Shown: positions 7,474-16,179, numbered from the stretch's first letter. The stretch: 64,000 bases of DNA from CALKCV01 sp964609515 (GCA_964609515.1 CAZSTZ010000006.1:1-64000), one strand, 5' to 3'. Translations and numbers: made by a program. Notes: generated by a model from the letters alone, not told the origin.

Positions 7474-7652
7474 AAGTCCGCAATTGCGCACAAAAATTAG
7501 ACCTCAAAAGTTAATGGCCCAAAAATGTGCGCAATTTGCGCACAAAAAAAATAGACATTAGATTTTGATGGCTCAAAAATGTGCGCAATTTGCGCACAAA
7601 AAAAATAGACATTAGATTTTGATGGCCCAAAAATGTGCGCCATTGGCGCACA
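7474..7652. repeat. 54-bp tandem array of 19-bp palindromes
   Basis: Four palindromic cores lie at 7474-7492 (degenerate), 7526-7544, 7580-7598 and 7634-7652, spaced 52, 54 and 54 bp. Two cores read TGTGCGCAATTTGCGCACA. The last reads TGTGCGCCATTGGCGCACA, with paired changes in both arms that keep the palindrome intact. The spacers (AAAAATAGACATTAG, TTTTGATGG) are near identical. The array lies between convergent genes. Function is unknown; candidates are binding sites for a dimeric regulator, hairpins in a 3' untranslated region, or a partition-like site. Confidence 0.85.
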
Positions 7653-7721
7653 AAAATTGGACATTTCTCAAGTTCAGCAAAAATCCCCAATTATTAATTG
7701 TTAATTATTAATTGTTAATTG

Positions 7722-8213
7722 TTAACTGTTAACTTTCAGTTTTTCTGCTGAAATAATATGTTCTAAAAGCCCCTCGCAAGCATCTAAAAGAAGGTCTATT
7801 ACAAAGTCAAAACCTTTAGGACCGCCGTAATAGGGATCCGGCACTTCTTTAATCTCATGCTCCCGGCAAAAATCGCACATTAAGCGTATTTTATCCCCAT
7901 ATTTTCCTTGGCGATCCAAATAATTAATATTCCTATAATTCTCTTTATCCATCGCCAGAATTAAATCGAATTTCTCAAAATCTTCTGCGATAAATTGGCG
8001 TGCTTCTCCCCTAAGAATTATGCCCCTTTGTTTCGCTGCCGCCGTCATTCGAGGGTCGGGAGGACTGCCTATATGATAGCCACCAGTCCCCGCAGAATCG
8101 CAAACAATGCGATCGCTCAAACCAGCCTTTTCTATTAGGTAGTTCATAATATTTTCTGCCGAGGGCGATCGACAAATATTTCCCAGACAAACAAATAATA
8201 TTTTATAAGGCAT
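7722..8213 (-). CDS. Low-molecular-weight protein tyrosine phosphatase
   Basis: A 163-residue phosphatase with the P-loop CLGNICRS (C9 to S16; catalytic C9, R15) and the general acid D126 in VPDPYYGG. The family hydrolyses phosphotyrosine. In bacteria it often balances BY-kinases in exopolysaccharide export, but no BY-kinase gene is nearby. Length and motif spacing are normal. The gene is flanked on both sides by TTAATTG repeats and stands alone on the minus strand. Confidence 0.95.
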   Translation of the reverse strand: MPYKILFVCLGNICRSPSAENIMNYLIEKAGLSDRIVCDSAGTGGYHIGSPPDPRMTAAAKQRGIILRGEARQFIAEDFEKFDLILAMDKENYRNINYLDRQGKYGDKIRLMCDFCREHEIKEVPDPYYGGPKGFDFVIDLLLDACEGLLEHIISAEKLKVNS

Positions 8214-8314
8214 TAATTGTTAATTGATAATTGTTAATTGTTAATTGTTAATTGCTAATTGTTAATTGCTAATCCTAACCATTAGCAATTAGCAATTAGC
8301 AATCAGCAACTCAA
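8214..8314. repeat. Heptameric short tandem repeats (TTAATTG type)
   Basis: Repeated TTAATTG and TTAATTGC units, then the complementary orientation (AGCAATT). Together they can fold into a long weak hairpin between ybaB and the phosphatase gene. Similar tracts lie near 7690-7735, 28919-28990, 30390-30425, 39403-39450, 44466-44535, 45703-45735, 53745-53790 and 56483-56518. They match the class of cyanobacterial short tandemly repeated sequences. Confidence 0.8.
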
Positions 8315-8662
8315 TTAAAGTCCTGGCAAATTCAAACCGCCAGTTAATTCTTCCATACGTTCGCGCATGGTAATAGTGGACTTAGTGTAAGCATCTTGCA
8401 TGGCTTCAGTCACCAGTTTAGAAACCACATCAGCACCTTCTCCCAGAGCATCCGGTGAAATTTCCACCCTACGAGGCTCTTGGTTTCCACTTAGAAAAAC
8501 CTTAACCAAGCCGCCCCCTGCAGCTCCTTCTACTTCGAGCTGGTCTAATTCTTCTTGTAATTGTTTAGCACCCTCTTGGACCTGTTGAGCTTTTTTAAAA
8601 GCCTCAGTAAGTTCCTTCATTTTGCCGAGGCCGAAACCAAATCCTTTACCTGATTGTGACAT
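8315..8662 (-). CDS. YbaB/EbfC nucleoid-associated protein
   Basis: A 115-residue member of the YbaB/EbfC family of small dimeric DNA-binding proteins. A Gly-rich start (GKGFGFGLGKMKELTEAFKK) leads to a coiled-coil helix and a core with GLVKVFLSGNQEPRRVEISPDAL, the usual YbaB pattern, ending in a helix with SKLVTEAMQDAYTKS. It lies in the same orientation as murC and murB further upstream. Confidence 0.92.
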   Translation of the reverse strand: MSQSGKGFGFGLGKMKELTEAFKKAQQVQEGAKQLQEELDQLEVEGAAGGGLVKVFLSGNQEPRRVEISPDALGEGADVVSKLVTEAMQDAYTKSTITMRERMEELTGGLNLPGL

Positions 8663-8753
8663 AACTACTTTTTTATGTTATTAAGCTAAATTTGCTTCCA
8701 CTACGTCAATAGAAAAACGCCAATGGAAACCCACCGTTTGTGCAACATTTAAC

Positions 8754-8936
8754 CTACTCAAAGCTCTGAAAACCTTGAATCAGTATGGCATCACCAGTTA
8801 AGGTAATGGCTGTTGCCTGCAAAGCTCGCAACAAAATATTGCGAGCGCCATTCCAATCTCCATGTCCGGCATTGACAATTATACCAATATAATTCAAGAT
8901 AACTATTAACAAAAACTCCAGGTTCAAAATTCTCAA
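8754..8936 (-). pseudogene. Remnant of a TnpB-type transposon protein C-terminus
   Basis: The 60-codon frame includes NAGHGDWNGARNILLRALQA, which matches the C-terminal RuvC segment of IS200/IS605 TnpB (the D-x-NGARNI-RAL pattern), followed by ATAITLTGDAI. The zinc-finger cysteines and the rest of TnpB are missing, and there is no normal start. It abuts the end of murB (1 base gap). It is best read as a decayed insertion, not a functional gene. Confidence 0.65.
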
Positions 8937-8937
8937 G

Positions 8938-9912
8938 TTATAGAGAATCGGAAAAATCGCCCAACATTTTCACTTCTGGCAACAATTTTAGAGACCAACG
9001 TTCTTCTACTCGTTCTTGAACGTAAGAGATCAAGCGAAAAATCTCCCTAGCCTTGGCCCCACCGCAATTAAGAATAAAATTAGCATGGAGTTGAGAAACT
9101 TGGGCCATACCGATTTGATAGCCTTTAAGACCAGTTTGTTCGATTAACCAGCCAGCAGTTTTAGGCTCTGGATTTCTAAAAACACTACCGCAACTCGGTA
9201 AATGATAGGGTTGGGTACTCCGCCGTAAATTAAAATTTGCACTTGTAGTTGCCGTTACCCGAGTGGGGTCAGAGCCTGGTTTTAGTTGAAAAGTAGCTTG
9301 AGTCACCACAATTTCTTTACCTTGGAGTTTAGAAGTACGATAGCCATACTCTAATTCCTCTTTACTAAGAATTTGGAGTTTGCCATCTGGGGATACCGTA
9401 TGGACATTTACCAGAATCTCAGAGGTGCATTTACCTTGAGCGCCTGCATTCATCACCACCGCCCCGCCGACAGTGCCCGGGATACCAACGGCCCATTCCA
9501 AACCTTCCCAACCGAGTTGGGCAGCTTTCCAGGCCAAACGGGGGATTGGTTCCCCCGCCCCCACAGTCAGCAGTCCAGTTTTTGAGTCAAAATGGGTTTG
9601 ACGTAGGTAGCGAGTGCCGACGACTAATCCGTTAATGCCGCGATCGCTAACCAAGAGATTAGAGCCTGCCCCCAGGAACATAATTGGTAAATCTTCCGAT
9701 TTGGCCCAGTTAATGCTTCCTTGAAGCTGCTCTAAATTTTTAGGTGCCACGTACCACTGAGCGGGACCGCCTACGCGAAAAGAAGTCAAAGGGGCCAAAG
9801 AAACTTGCGACGCGATCGAACAGTTTGTCGCTTCTGAGAATAGAGAAACAGGAGAAAGCTGTCGTGTTTTGTCGGAACTAGCTAAATTAGAAGAGAGAGT
9901 CATGGTCATCAC
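8938..9912 (-). CDS. murB: UDP-N-acetylenolpyruvoylglucosamine reductase
   Basis: A 324-residue FAD enzyme that reduces UDP-GlcNAc-enolpyruvate to UDP-MurNAc with NADPH, the second committed step of peptidoglycan synthesis. Visible motifs: SFRVGGPAQWYV, LGAGSNLLVSDRG and GIPGTVGGAVVMNAGAQG for FAD binding, PSCGSVFRNPE with the catalytic Ser, and the late Glu in LLPEVKM. The first 30 or so residues are a variable extension. It follows murC by 47 bases on the same strand. Confidence 0.95.
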   Translation of the reverse strand: MMTMTLSSNLASSDKTRQLSPVSLFSEATNCSIASQVSLAPLTSFRVGGPAQWYVAPKNLEQLQGSINWAKSEDLPIMFLGAGSNLLVSDRGINGLVVGTRYLRQTHFDSKTGLLTVGAGEPIPRLAWKAAQLGWEGLEWAVGIPGTVGGAVVMNAGAQGKCTSEILVNVHTVSPDGKLQILSKEELEYGYRTSKLQGKEIVVTQATFQLKPGSDPTRVTATTSANFNLRRSTQPYHLPSCGSVFRNPEPKTAGWLIEQTGLKGYQIGMAQVSQLHANFILNCGGAKAREIFRLISYVQERVEERWSLKLLPEVKMLGDFSDSL

Positions 9913-9959
9913 TGAATGCTAAAAATGTTAAGACCTGGTTGAAGTTTAATTAACATGAG

Positions 9960-11597
9960 TTAAGCACTGATAGAGCCTTCTGCAATAGACACAACCCGGT
10001 CTTCAGCTCCCTCGAAGGCCATGACCTCGGGAATAATTTGATTGAGGTTGCCCGCACCCAGAAATAAAGCTAAGTCCCCCGATTTCAGGATTTCTTTCAA
10101 ACAGTGCTTGACTTCTTCTAAAGACGGGCAGTAGTAAACCTTTGGGTGGTAAGTAGCGATCTCATCAGCCAGACTTGGGCCGTTTACTTGGCCTGAATCT
10201 GATTCCCCCGCGCTATAAACATCGGTAACAACAACTATGTCAGCATCCTTAAAGGATTGAGCAAATTCCTTAAAAAAGGCCCGAGTTCGACTATAACGAT
10301 GAGGTTGGAAGATAGCAACTACCCTTTCTGGTAGCGATCGCTCTTGTTGTGCCAATTCTGGTAGAGAGTTAGAATTTTCGGAGTTGGAGCCTAATTTATT
10401 ATTTTTGGTCTGCAGAGCCGCTGCAGCCAGAGTAGCGCGAATTTCGCTGGGGTGATGAGCGTAGTCATCTACAAATACAATGCCGTTACAAATTCCGCGA
10501 CACTCAAATCTGCGGCGGGCCCCTTCAAAGGCAGCAATGGCATCGGCGATCGCTGAAAATTCCAAACCCAACAATCGTCCTACTGCAACTACAGCTAAGG
10601 CATTACTTAGATTGTGCTGACCCAACAATTTTAACTGTAGTTGTCCGAGAATTTGGCCTCGTTCCCGAATTGTAGCTATAGTTTTGTCCGAGCGGTATTC
10701 CACACCATCGACGCTGTAATCTGCCCCCAATTCAGGGTTGAGGCTATAACTAATGCTTGGATTTAATTTTTCTCTTACTGTGGGACAGTCTATGCAACCT
10801 ACAAGGGTTTGACAATTTCTTTTAAAGACTCTAAAAATTTCGACCACCTCTTCCAAACTTTGATAGTGGTCTGGATGGTCCAGTTCTATATTAGTGACGA
10901 CCCCTATATAAGCTGACAGCTTTACCAGAGAGCCGTCTGATTCGTCTGCTTCGGCTACTAAGTATGGCGATTCTCCCACCCGGGCGTTGCCTTCCCAAGC
11001 ATTTACCTCTCCACCTACTACTATGGTCGGGTCTAAACCAGCTTGTAGCAGCATAAAGCCTACCATACTGCTAGTGGTAGTTTTTCCGTGGGTTCCCGCT
11101 ACGGCTATGCTCTGATAATCGTTAATCAGTGCGGCTAGTAAGTCGGAACGGTGGAAAATTGGACATCCTAATTCTATAGCTGCTTTGTATTCCGAGTTGC
11201 CTTGGTTTATTGCTGTCGAACAGATAACTTGTGGCAACTTGAATAAATTTTGAGAGTTGTTCGGGGTACTCTTTTGCAGGGACTCTTGTTGGGTATTTTT
11301 GCTCTTGGTGTCGCCCTCGCCACCTTCAAATAATAAACTTGTATCATTGCTGTCCCCTAATGATAAGGGCTCTGGCATCTTGTTATTTTTAAATAATTCA
11401 AAATTGCTGGCCTCTTGATGCCAAAAAATATGGGCTCCGATGGCTTGCAAGCGTTCTGTTATGTGGCTGGATTTAAGATCTGAACCATATATGGGCAGCT
11501 TGCGTTTGGCTAGAATATAGGCCAGGGCCGACATTCCGATTCCACCAATCCCGATAAAATGAAACGGTCTACCATTAAAATCAACTGTACTCGACAT
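9960..11597 (-). CDS. murC: UDP-N-acetylmuramate-L-alanine ligase
   Basis: Adds L-Ala to UDP-MurNAc using ATP in the cytoplasm. The start at 11597 is preferred because AAGGAG stands 8 bases before it; an in-frame ATG at 11618 has no such site. Motifs: FIGIGGIGMSALAYIL at the N-terminus, P-loop AGTHGKTTTSSM, and DDYAHHPSEI in the C-terminal ligase region. Two low-complexity insertions rich in Ser, Asn, Gln and Glu make the protein (545 residues) longer than typical MurC. One, about 45 residues, follows HIFWHQEASN; the other, about 25, precedes VVAIFQPHRYSRT. Confidence 0.95.
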   Translation of the reverse strand: MSSTVDFNGRPFHFIGIGGIGMSALAYILAKRKLPIYGSDLKSSHITERLQAIGAHIFWHQEASNFELFKNNKMPEPLSLGDSNDTSLLFEGGEGDTKSKNTQQESLQKSTPNNSQNLFKLPQVICSTAINQGNSEYKAAIELGCPIFHRSDLLAALINDYQSIAVAGTHGKTTTSSMVGFMLLQAGLDPTIVVGGEVNAWEGNARVGESPYLVAEADESDGSLVKLSAYIGVVTNIELDHPDHYQSLEEVVEIFRVFKRNCQTLVGCIDCPTVREKLNPSISYSLNPELGADYSVDGVEYRSDKTIATIRERGQILGQLQLKLLGQHNLSNALAVVAVGRLLGLEFSAIADAIAAFEGARRRFECRGICNGIVFVDDYAHHPSEIRATLAAAALQTKNNKLGSNSENSNSLPELAQQERSLPERVVAIFQPHRYSRTRAFFKEFAQSFKDADIVVVTDVYSAGESDSGQVNGPSLADEIATYHPKVYYCPSLEEVKHCLKEILKSGDLALFLGAGNLNQIIPEVMAFEGAEDRVVSIAEGSISA

Positions 11598-12085
11598 CGA
11601 TCGCTCCTTACACACCACGCCACGCCAATAACACGCGATATCATACCAAGAATTATCTTGTTTGGATAGAGTTGGCTGTTAATTTACCAAAAATTCGTCT
11701 TTCAGGGGCTTCTGAAGAGGAAATCTTTTTTATTGCTTATGCATGTATCCTCTTTTAGGTGGGTAACTTTCCGGACATTCGGGGGCTAGGGACTGGGACT
11801 GAGAAAATTGGCCAGAGGCAGCAGACTTTTCTGCCCACAATCGCTTATTTTTGGCGCTTTGTGGTTTTTTTGCAACTCTCATCTCCAAAAATCTCGGCAA
11901 ATAGTCATTAATGCTCTTGACTTAGGGCAGCTCTTTCTTGGCAGGTGTTGTTTTGGCTTAAAGATCGAGGAGGATCGTAAATGCTCTGGAAAAAGATCGA
12001 TCGGGAGCCCGTTCGCTGTTATGATTATCCTCAAAGATTAACTTTCTTTTTAGAAATTTCAATTTTCACTCTTGCTGCTTTTTTT
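11598..12085. other. Long 5' region between murC and gap2
   Basis: Divergent intergenic region with no convincing gene. Short frames here have no recognisable product. A small hairpin (TTCAG and CTGAA arms, about 11701-11716) is followed by a T-run. A TATGAT that could be a -10 element lies at about 12018-12023, upstream of gap2, but without a clear -35. Long leaders are usual for gap2, but no specific site can be named. Confidence 0.35.
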
Positions 12086-12092
12086 AGGAGGT
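12086..12092 (+). promoter_or_regulatory. Strong Shine-Dalgarno fixing the GTG start of gap2
   Basis: AGGAGGT stands 5 bases before GTG at 12098 and decides this non-ATG start. Confidence 0.8.
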
Positions 12093-12097
12093 AAAAG

Positions 12098-13117
12098 GTG
12101 CTTAGAGTCGCCATCAATGGTTTTGGACGCATCGGACGTAACTTCATGCGCTGCTGGCTAACCCGCACGGATAGCAAACTGGAGGTTGTAGGCGTCAACG
12201 ACACTTCGGATCCAAAAACTAACGCTCACTTGCTTAAATATGACTCGATGTTGGGCACGTTGAAAAACGTGGACATCAGTGCGGATGAAAATTCCATCAC
12301 TGTTAATGGCAAGACAATTAAATGCGTATCAGACCGCAACCCTTTAAATTTGCCTTGGGCTGATTGGGGTGTTGACTTAATTATTGAATCCACTGGTGTT
12401 TTTGTCACTGAGGAAGGAGCATCCAAACACCTACAAGCTGGAGCGAAAAAGGTCTTAATTACGGCTCCGGGTAAAGGTGGAAATGTTGGCACTTTTGTGA
12501 TGGGCGTCAACCACGAAACTTACAATCACGACGATTATAATGTCATCAGCAATGCTAGCTGTACTACTAACTGTCTGGCCCCTATTGTCAAGGTTCTGCA
12601 CGAAAACTTTGGCATTATCAAAGGCACCATGACTACCACCCATAGTTACACTGGTGACCAGCGTATTTTGGATGCTAGCCACCGGGATGTTCGACGGGCC
12701 AGAGCCGCTGCTTTGAACATCGTGCCAACTTCTACTGGGGCTGCTAAGGCTGTCGCTCTGGTAATCCCAGAAATGAAGGGTAAGTTGAACGGTATCGCTA
12801 TGCGCGTCCCTACCCCTAATGTTTCTGTTGTGGATTTGGTGGCCCAAGTTGAGAAAAAGACTTTTGCCGAGCAAGTTAATGAAGTGATTCACGAAGCTGC
12901 TAATGGCTCTATGAAGGGCATTATTGAATACGGCGACCTCCCTTTGGTATCTAGTGACTATCGCGGCACTGATGTGTCTACTATTGTGGATGCTAGTCTG
13001 ACGATGGTTATGGATGGCGATTTGGTTAAGGTTATAGCTTGGTATGACAACGAATGGGGTTACAGCCAACGAGTTGTCGATCTGGCTGAATTGGTAGCCT
13101 CTAAGTGGCCTTCTTAA
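12098..13117 (+). CDS. gap2: Glyceraldehyde-3-phosphate dehydrogenase, Calvin-cycle type
   Basis: A 339-residue enzyme. Rossmann motif INGFGRIGRN at 7-16, catalytic C155 in SNASCTTNC and H182 in TTTHSYTGDQ. NDTSDP at 34-39 is typical of the dual-cofactor (NADP-preferring) Gap2 isoform used for photosynthetic reduction of 1,3-bisphosphoglycerate, rather than glycolytic Gap1. GTG start with a full Shine-Dalgarno. The gene ends 4 bases from the end of convergent thiL, so the two transcripts must overlap or share a terminator. Confidence 0.96.
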   Translation: MLRVAINGFGRIGRNFMRCWLTRTDSKLEVVGVNDTSDPKTNAHLLKYDSMLGTLKNVDISADENSITVNGKTIKCVSDRNPLNLPWADWGVDLIIESTGVFVTEEGASKHLQAGAKKVLITAPGKGGNVGTFVMGVNHETYNHDDYNVISNASCTTNCLAPIVKVLHENFGIIKGTMTTTHSYTGDQRILDASHRDVRRARAAALNIVPTSTGAAKAVALVIPEMKGKLNGIAMRVPTPNVSVVDLVAQVEKKTFAEQVNEVIHEAANGSMKGIIEYGDLPLVSSDYRGTDVSTIVDASLTMVMDGDLVKVIAWYDNEWGYSQRVVDLAELVASKWPS

Positions 13118-13121
13118 TCGT

Positions 13122-14123
13122 TTAAAAATGTTGAAACGCCTGTCTCTGGATTAATTCTTCGTCAGAGTTAATTCTTTGGCTGTCTGTTAACAAAATTTGG
13201 GTGTCGCTAGTGGTCGTTCCTACTATGGCGGCACCTTCTCCTATTTTTTTAACTAATTGTTGGCCGATTTCATCTGGCATTGATAGGACTAACTCGAAGT
13301 CTTCTCCACCATACAATGCCCAATCTAGTGCTTGTTTTTCATCAACTAACTTACTCAGGGCTGAGGAGATCGGTATTTGGTTTCTTTCTATTCTCGCCCC
13401 TAGTTGACTTGCCTGACACATTTGCACGATCGCATCTGCTAAACCGTCGCTGCTGTCCATCCCACCAATAAAAACTTCCGATTGGCATTCGTCGAGTAAA
13501 GACCAGAAAACAGGCCAGATGTCTAATCTAGCTCTTGGCCTCTGGTGGGCCTTCAGCAGATAACGGCGTTCTGCTTCTGGGAGGTCTTTTCCTAATTCTG
13601 GATTTAGAAGCACCTCTAAACCTCCTCTGGATGAACCGTGAAACCCTGTGACGAGTATGACATTTCCCGGTTGACAATTTGAACGTAATATGGCCCTATC
13701 TGGTGCTACTTCTCCAAAGGCTGTTATGGAAATGCTAATGACGGGCGATCGCGCTACATCTCCGCCAATTATGGGCGTATTGTAAGGCTCCAAGCAGTCC
13801 ACTATTCCTCGATATAGCTCTTCTACCCAGGAAACTTCGGTATTGCCTGTTAGGCCAAGGGTAATTCCTATTCCCATCGGCCAAGCACCCATCGCCGCTA
13901 AATCTGATAAGTTGGCCGCCGTGGCCCGCCAGCCTGCATCCCTGGCCGAAGTGGTGCGATCGCTAAAATGCACCCCATCCACTAACATATCTGCGGTCAC
14001 AACCAACTTTTTGCCCGCTTCGGTGCTAGGAATTATTGCCGCGTCGTCTCCTACTACATCTGGCGGACAAAACCGATGCAATCTTTTTAACAGTCCTCGT
14101 TCCCCGATATCTTTAACTTTCAT
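13122..14123 (-). CDS. thiL: Thiamine-monophosphate kinase
   Basis: A 333-residue kinase that makes thiamine diphosphate from thiamine monophosphate and ATP. Motifs of the PurM-like fold are present: GDDAAII near the start, TADMLVDGVHF, SDLAAMGAWPMG, GGDVARSP, and MDSSDGLAD in the second half, then GGEDFEL. Standard length. Convergent with gap2 with 4 bases between stop codons. Confidence 0.95.
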   Translation of the reverse strand: MKVKDIGERGLLKRLHRFCPPDVVGDDAAIIPSTEAGKKLVVTADMLVDGVHFSDRTTSARDAGWRATAANLSDLAAMGAWPMGIGITLGLTGNTEVSWVEELYRGIVDCLEPYNTPIIGGDVARSPVISISITAFGEVAPDRAILRSNCQPGNVILVTGFHGSSRGGLEVLLNPELGKDLPEAERRYLLKAHQRPRARLDIWPVFWSLLDECQSEVFIGGMDSSDGLADAIVQMCQASQLGARIERNQIPISSALSKLVDEKQALDWALYGGEDFELVLSMPDEIGQQLVKKIGEGAAIVGTTTSDTQILLTDSQRINSDEELIQRQAFQHF

Positions 14124-14372
14124 TTGCTTTGCCCGAGCCAGCGATCGCTTTTTTTGTTGACTATTTAATCAAGCGTATAGACGTGCTTGACCAATTTAAT
14201 AATAGCTTAACAGACAAAAATGCGTTTTGACAACCCATTAACAAAAAAAAATTTGTGAGAAAATTATATACAAAATATAAAACAAATGTAAAACACCCAG
14301 AAAGCAGCAATGCGGAGTAATAATGATATTATTAAATAATAACTCAAGTAAAAAGAGCAATTAAAAGTCATT

Positions 14373-15032
14373 ATGGGATTATTTGGATTTAAAAAGAAAG
14401 TCAACTTACCAACTGCCTCCGAAGCATTACCAGGGCGATCGCAAACCATGCCAGTACCCTCTCAACATTACGTTAATGGCAACCAACTCAAACCCCCTTA
14501 CCCAGAAGGACTAGAAACCGCGATGTTTGGCTTGGGTTGTTTTTGGGGCGCAGAGAGAAAATTCTGGCAGATGGACGGAGTTTACAGTACAGCAGTAGGT
14601 TATGCTGCGGGCATCACCCCCAACCCAACTTATCAAGAAGTATGTAGCGGCATGACAGGTCATAACGAAGTAGTAAGGGTCGTTTTCGATCCCAAACTAA
14701 TAAATTATGAAACCCTTTTAAAAGTATTTTGGGAAAGTCACGATCCTACTCAAGGTATGCGACAGGGAAATGATGTTGGTACCCAATATCGTTCGGGAAT
14801 TTATGTTTATTCCCCAGAGCAAAAGAAATTAGCAGAAGCTTCCCGGGACGTTTATCAAGAAGCTTTAAAAAAAGCAGGTTTGGGAACCATTACTACAGAA
14901 ATTATAGAAGCTCCAGAATTTTATTACGCCGAAGATTATCACCAACAATATCTGGCTAAAAATCCTGGAGGATATTGCGGTTTAGGTGGAACTGGGGTGC
15001 AATATCCAGAAAACGCAGAAATAGCAGTTTAA
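14373..15032 (+). CDS. msrA: Peptide methionine sulfoxide reductase A
   Basis: A 219-residue enzyme that repairs methionine-S-sulfoxide. The active-site loop GCFWGAERKFW carries nucleophile C56. Family stretches GYAAGITPNPTY, GHNEVVRVVFDP, DPTQGMRQGNDVGTQYRSGI and YHQQYLAKNPGGYC (resolving Cys near the end) are all visible. About 45 N-terminal residues precede the catalytic domain; there is no clear signal peptide. The spacer downstream carries transposon-like inverted ends and a palindrome. Confidence 0.96.
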   Translation: MGLFGFKKKVNLPTASEALPGRSQTMPVPSQHYVNGNQLKPPYPEGLETAMFGLGCFWGAERKFWQMDGVYSTAVGYAAGITPNPTYQEVCSGMTGHNEVVRVVFDPKLINYETLLKVFWESHDPTQGMRQGNDVGTQYRSGIYVYSPEQKKLAEASRDVYQEALKKAGLGTITTEIIEAPEFYYAEDYHQQYLAKNPGGYCGLGGTGVQYPENAEIAV

Positions 15033-15056
15033 CAATTGCTAATGCTAATTGAAATC

Positions 15057-15223
15057 GGGTGCATCTCAATGCAAGAAGAAAGCCAAGAATTAGATGCTTT
15101 TTGTAGGACAGGCGTCTCGCCTGTTATCCGTCAGTTGGAGCGTTGAAGAATTAACAACTAACCACTAACAACTGACAATATGAGTCGAGCTGTTGGTCTT
15201 TTTACAAATATTGGGATGCTCCC
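15057..15223. mobile_element. Degraded short inverted-repeat element
   Basis: The left end GGGTGCATCTCAATGCAAG is nearly the reverse complement of the right end of the elements at 26077 and 57342. The right end, TTTTTACAAATATTGGGATGCTCCC-like, resembles the right end of the elements at 44248 and 16211. The mixture and the lack of target duplication suggest recombination between two element types. It begins 24 bases after the msrA stop. Confidence 0.5.
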
Positions 15224-15259
15224 ACCGAGTCCTATAGATTCGGTTTTTCGGTATCTGGT

Positions 15260-15290
15260 GAAACCCGGTTTTTTCAAAAAACCGGGTTTC
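15260..15290. repeat. 31-bp palindrome, GAAACCCGG variant
   Basis: Same architecture as the AGAAACCAGG palindromes (677, 1761, 2861, 45549), but with A/T changed to C/G in both arms, so pairing is preserved. It lies in the leader of the mscS locus. Confidence 0.7.
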
Positions 15291-15336
15291 TTGAACGGTT
15301 CTCTAGCAATGCTAAATCGGTTGTGAAAAATCAAAT

Positions 15337-16168
15337 ATGTTGTTATTTTTATTACCGAATATCCTATTAGCTTTGGATGTTAACGCAGCATCAGGGGTAG
15401 TACAAAACTTAGTGGAACTTGCCTTCGAGATTTTACCTCGAATTGTTTGGGCAATTGGTATTATTTTATTAACCCGATTAGCAATTATCTGGATAAGCAG
15501 TTTAACTCGTAAATCTTTAGTGCGGATAGCTCCCACTTTACGAAAGTTTGTAGTTCAAGCTGTAGAAATTTTAACCTTAGTAGTAGGGGGAGTAGCTGCT
15601 TTAAATGCTGTAGGAATTAAAGCTACCAGCGTAGTTGCAGTTTTGGGTGCAGCAGGTTTAGCAATAGGGCTATCTTGGCAACATACCTTATCTCATTTTG
15701 CTGCTGGGATAATGTTAATTAGCTTGAGAGCATTTGAGGTAGGAGATACGATTGAATGTGCTGGTATTAGCGGTGTAGTAGAGGCGATCGGGATTTTTTC
15801 AACCACTATTGTGACGGCGGATAATGTCAAAGCAACTATTCCCGGTTGGCAACCAGCTTTTTAATGGTGTATTGAAAAATACTACAACTATGAAAACGCG
15901 AAGGGTGGATTTAGAAATAAATATTGGCGATCGCCCCATTAGTCCTACGATTAATTTATTATTAGAAATTGCGCGATCGCATCCCCAAGTTTTAGAACAA
16001 CCCGCCCCTACTTGTTTGGTAGCTTCTATTGGCAAAGAAACTATTTTATATTTGCGCCCTTGGTGTGATGCTAACGTTTACGAAGAAGTGCGTTCTCAAA
16101 TTCAATATCAAATTCAAGAAGCATTCTCCATAGAAAAGCTAGAAGTACCAAAAAATATGCTTGAATAA
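15337..16168 (+). pseudogene. MscS-family mechanosensitive channel split by a frameshift
   Basis: Two frames together make one MscS channel of about 277 residues. Frame 1 (15337-15864) holds the membrane part and the Gly/Ala-rich pore helix (VAVLGAAGLAIGLSWQHTLSHFAAGIML), then VGDTIECAGISGVVEAIGIFSTTIVTADN. Homology then continues in the +1 frame as NQLFNGVLKNTTTMKTRRVDLEI to 16168. One extra T in CCCGGTTGGCAAC near 15843-15850 explains the switch (IPG-GNQLFNG expected). Either a recent pseudogene or a sequencing error. Without it the protein would be full length. Confidence 0.8.
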
Positions 16169-16179
16169 GGGATTTTCTA

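Larger units (their letters stand above)
15033..15336. other. Repeat-filled spacer after msrA
   Basis: Contains a GGGTGCATCTCAATGC end at 15057 and a GGGATGCTCCC end at 15213-15223, resembling the two ends of the short inverted-repeat elements elsewhere in this window. No matching target duplication flanks them (TTGAAATC against ACCGAGTC), so this is an old or rearranged copy. A palindrome with 15-bp arms (GAAACCCGGTTTTTT) at 15260-15290 follows. No gene seen. Confidence 0.6.

Noticed and set aside
7474..7652. CRISPR array
   Set aside because: The spacing regions are nearly identical between units and the repeats are palindromes only 19 bp long. There are no unique spacers and no cas genes.
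11808..12041. 77-codon frame upstream of gap2
   Set aside because: No Shine-Dalgarno, Cys/Phe/Leu-rich random composition and no recognisable motif; most likely a chance frame in the gap2 leader.
15824..16168. Independent gene starting at ATG 15824
   Set aside because: The sequence is the cytoplasmic end of MscS continuing from the previous frame. Its first residues, MSKQLFPVG, are out-of-frame readings of the upstream half.
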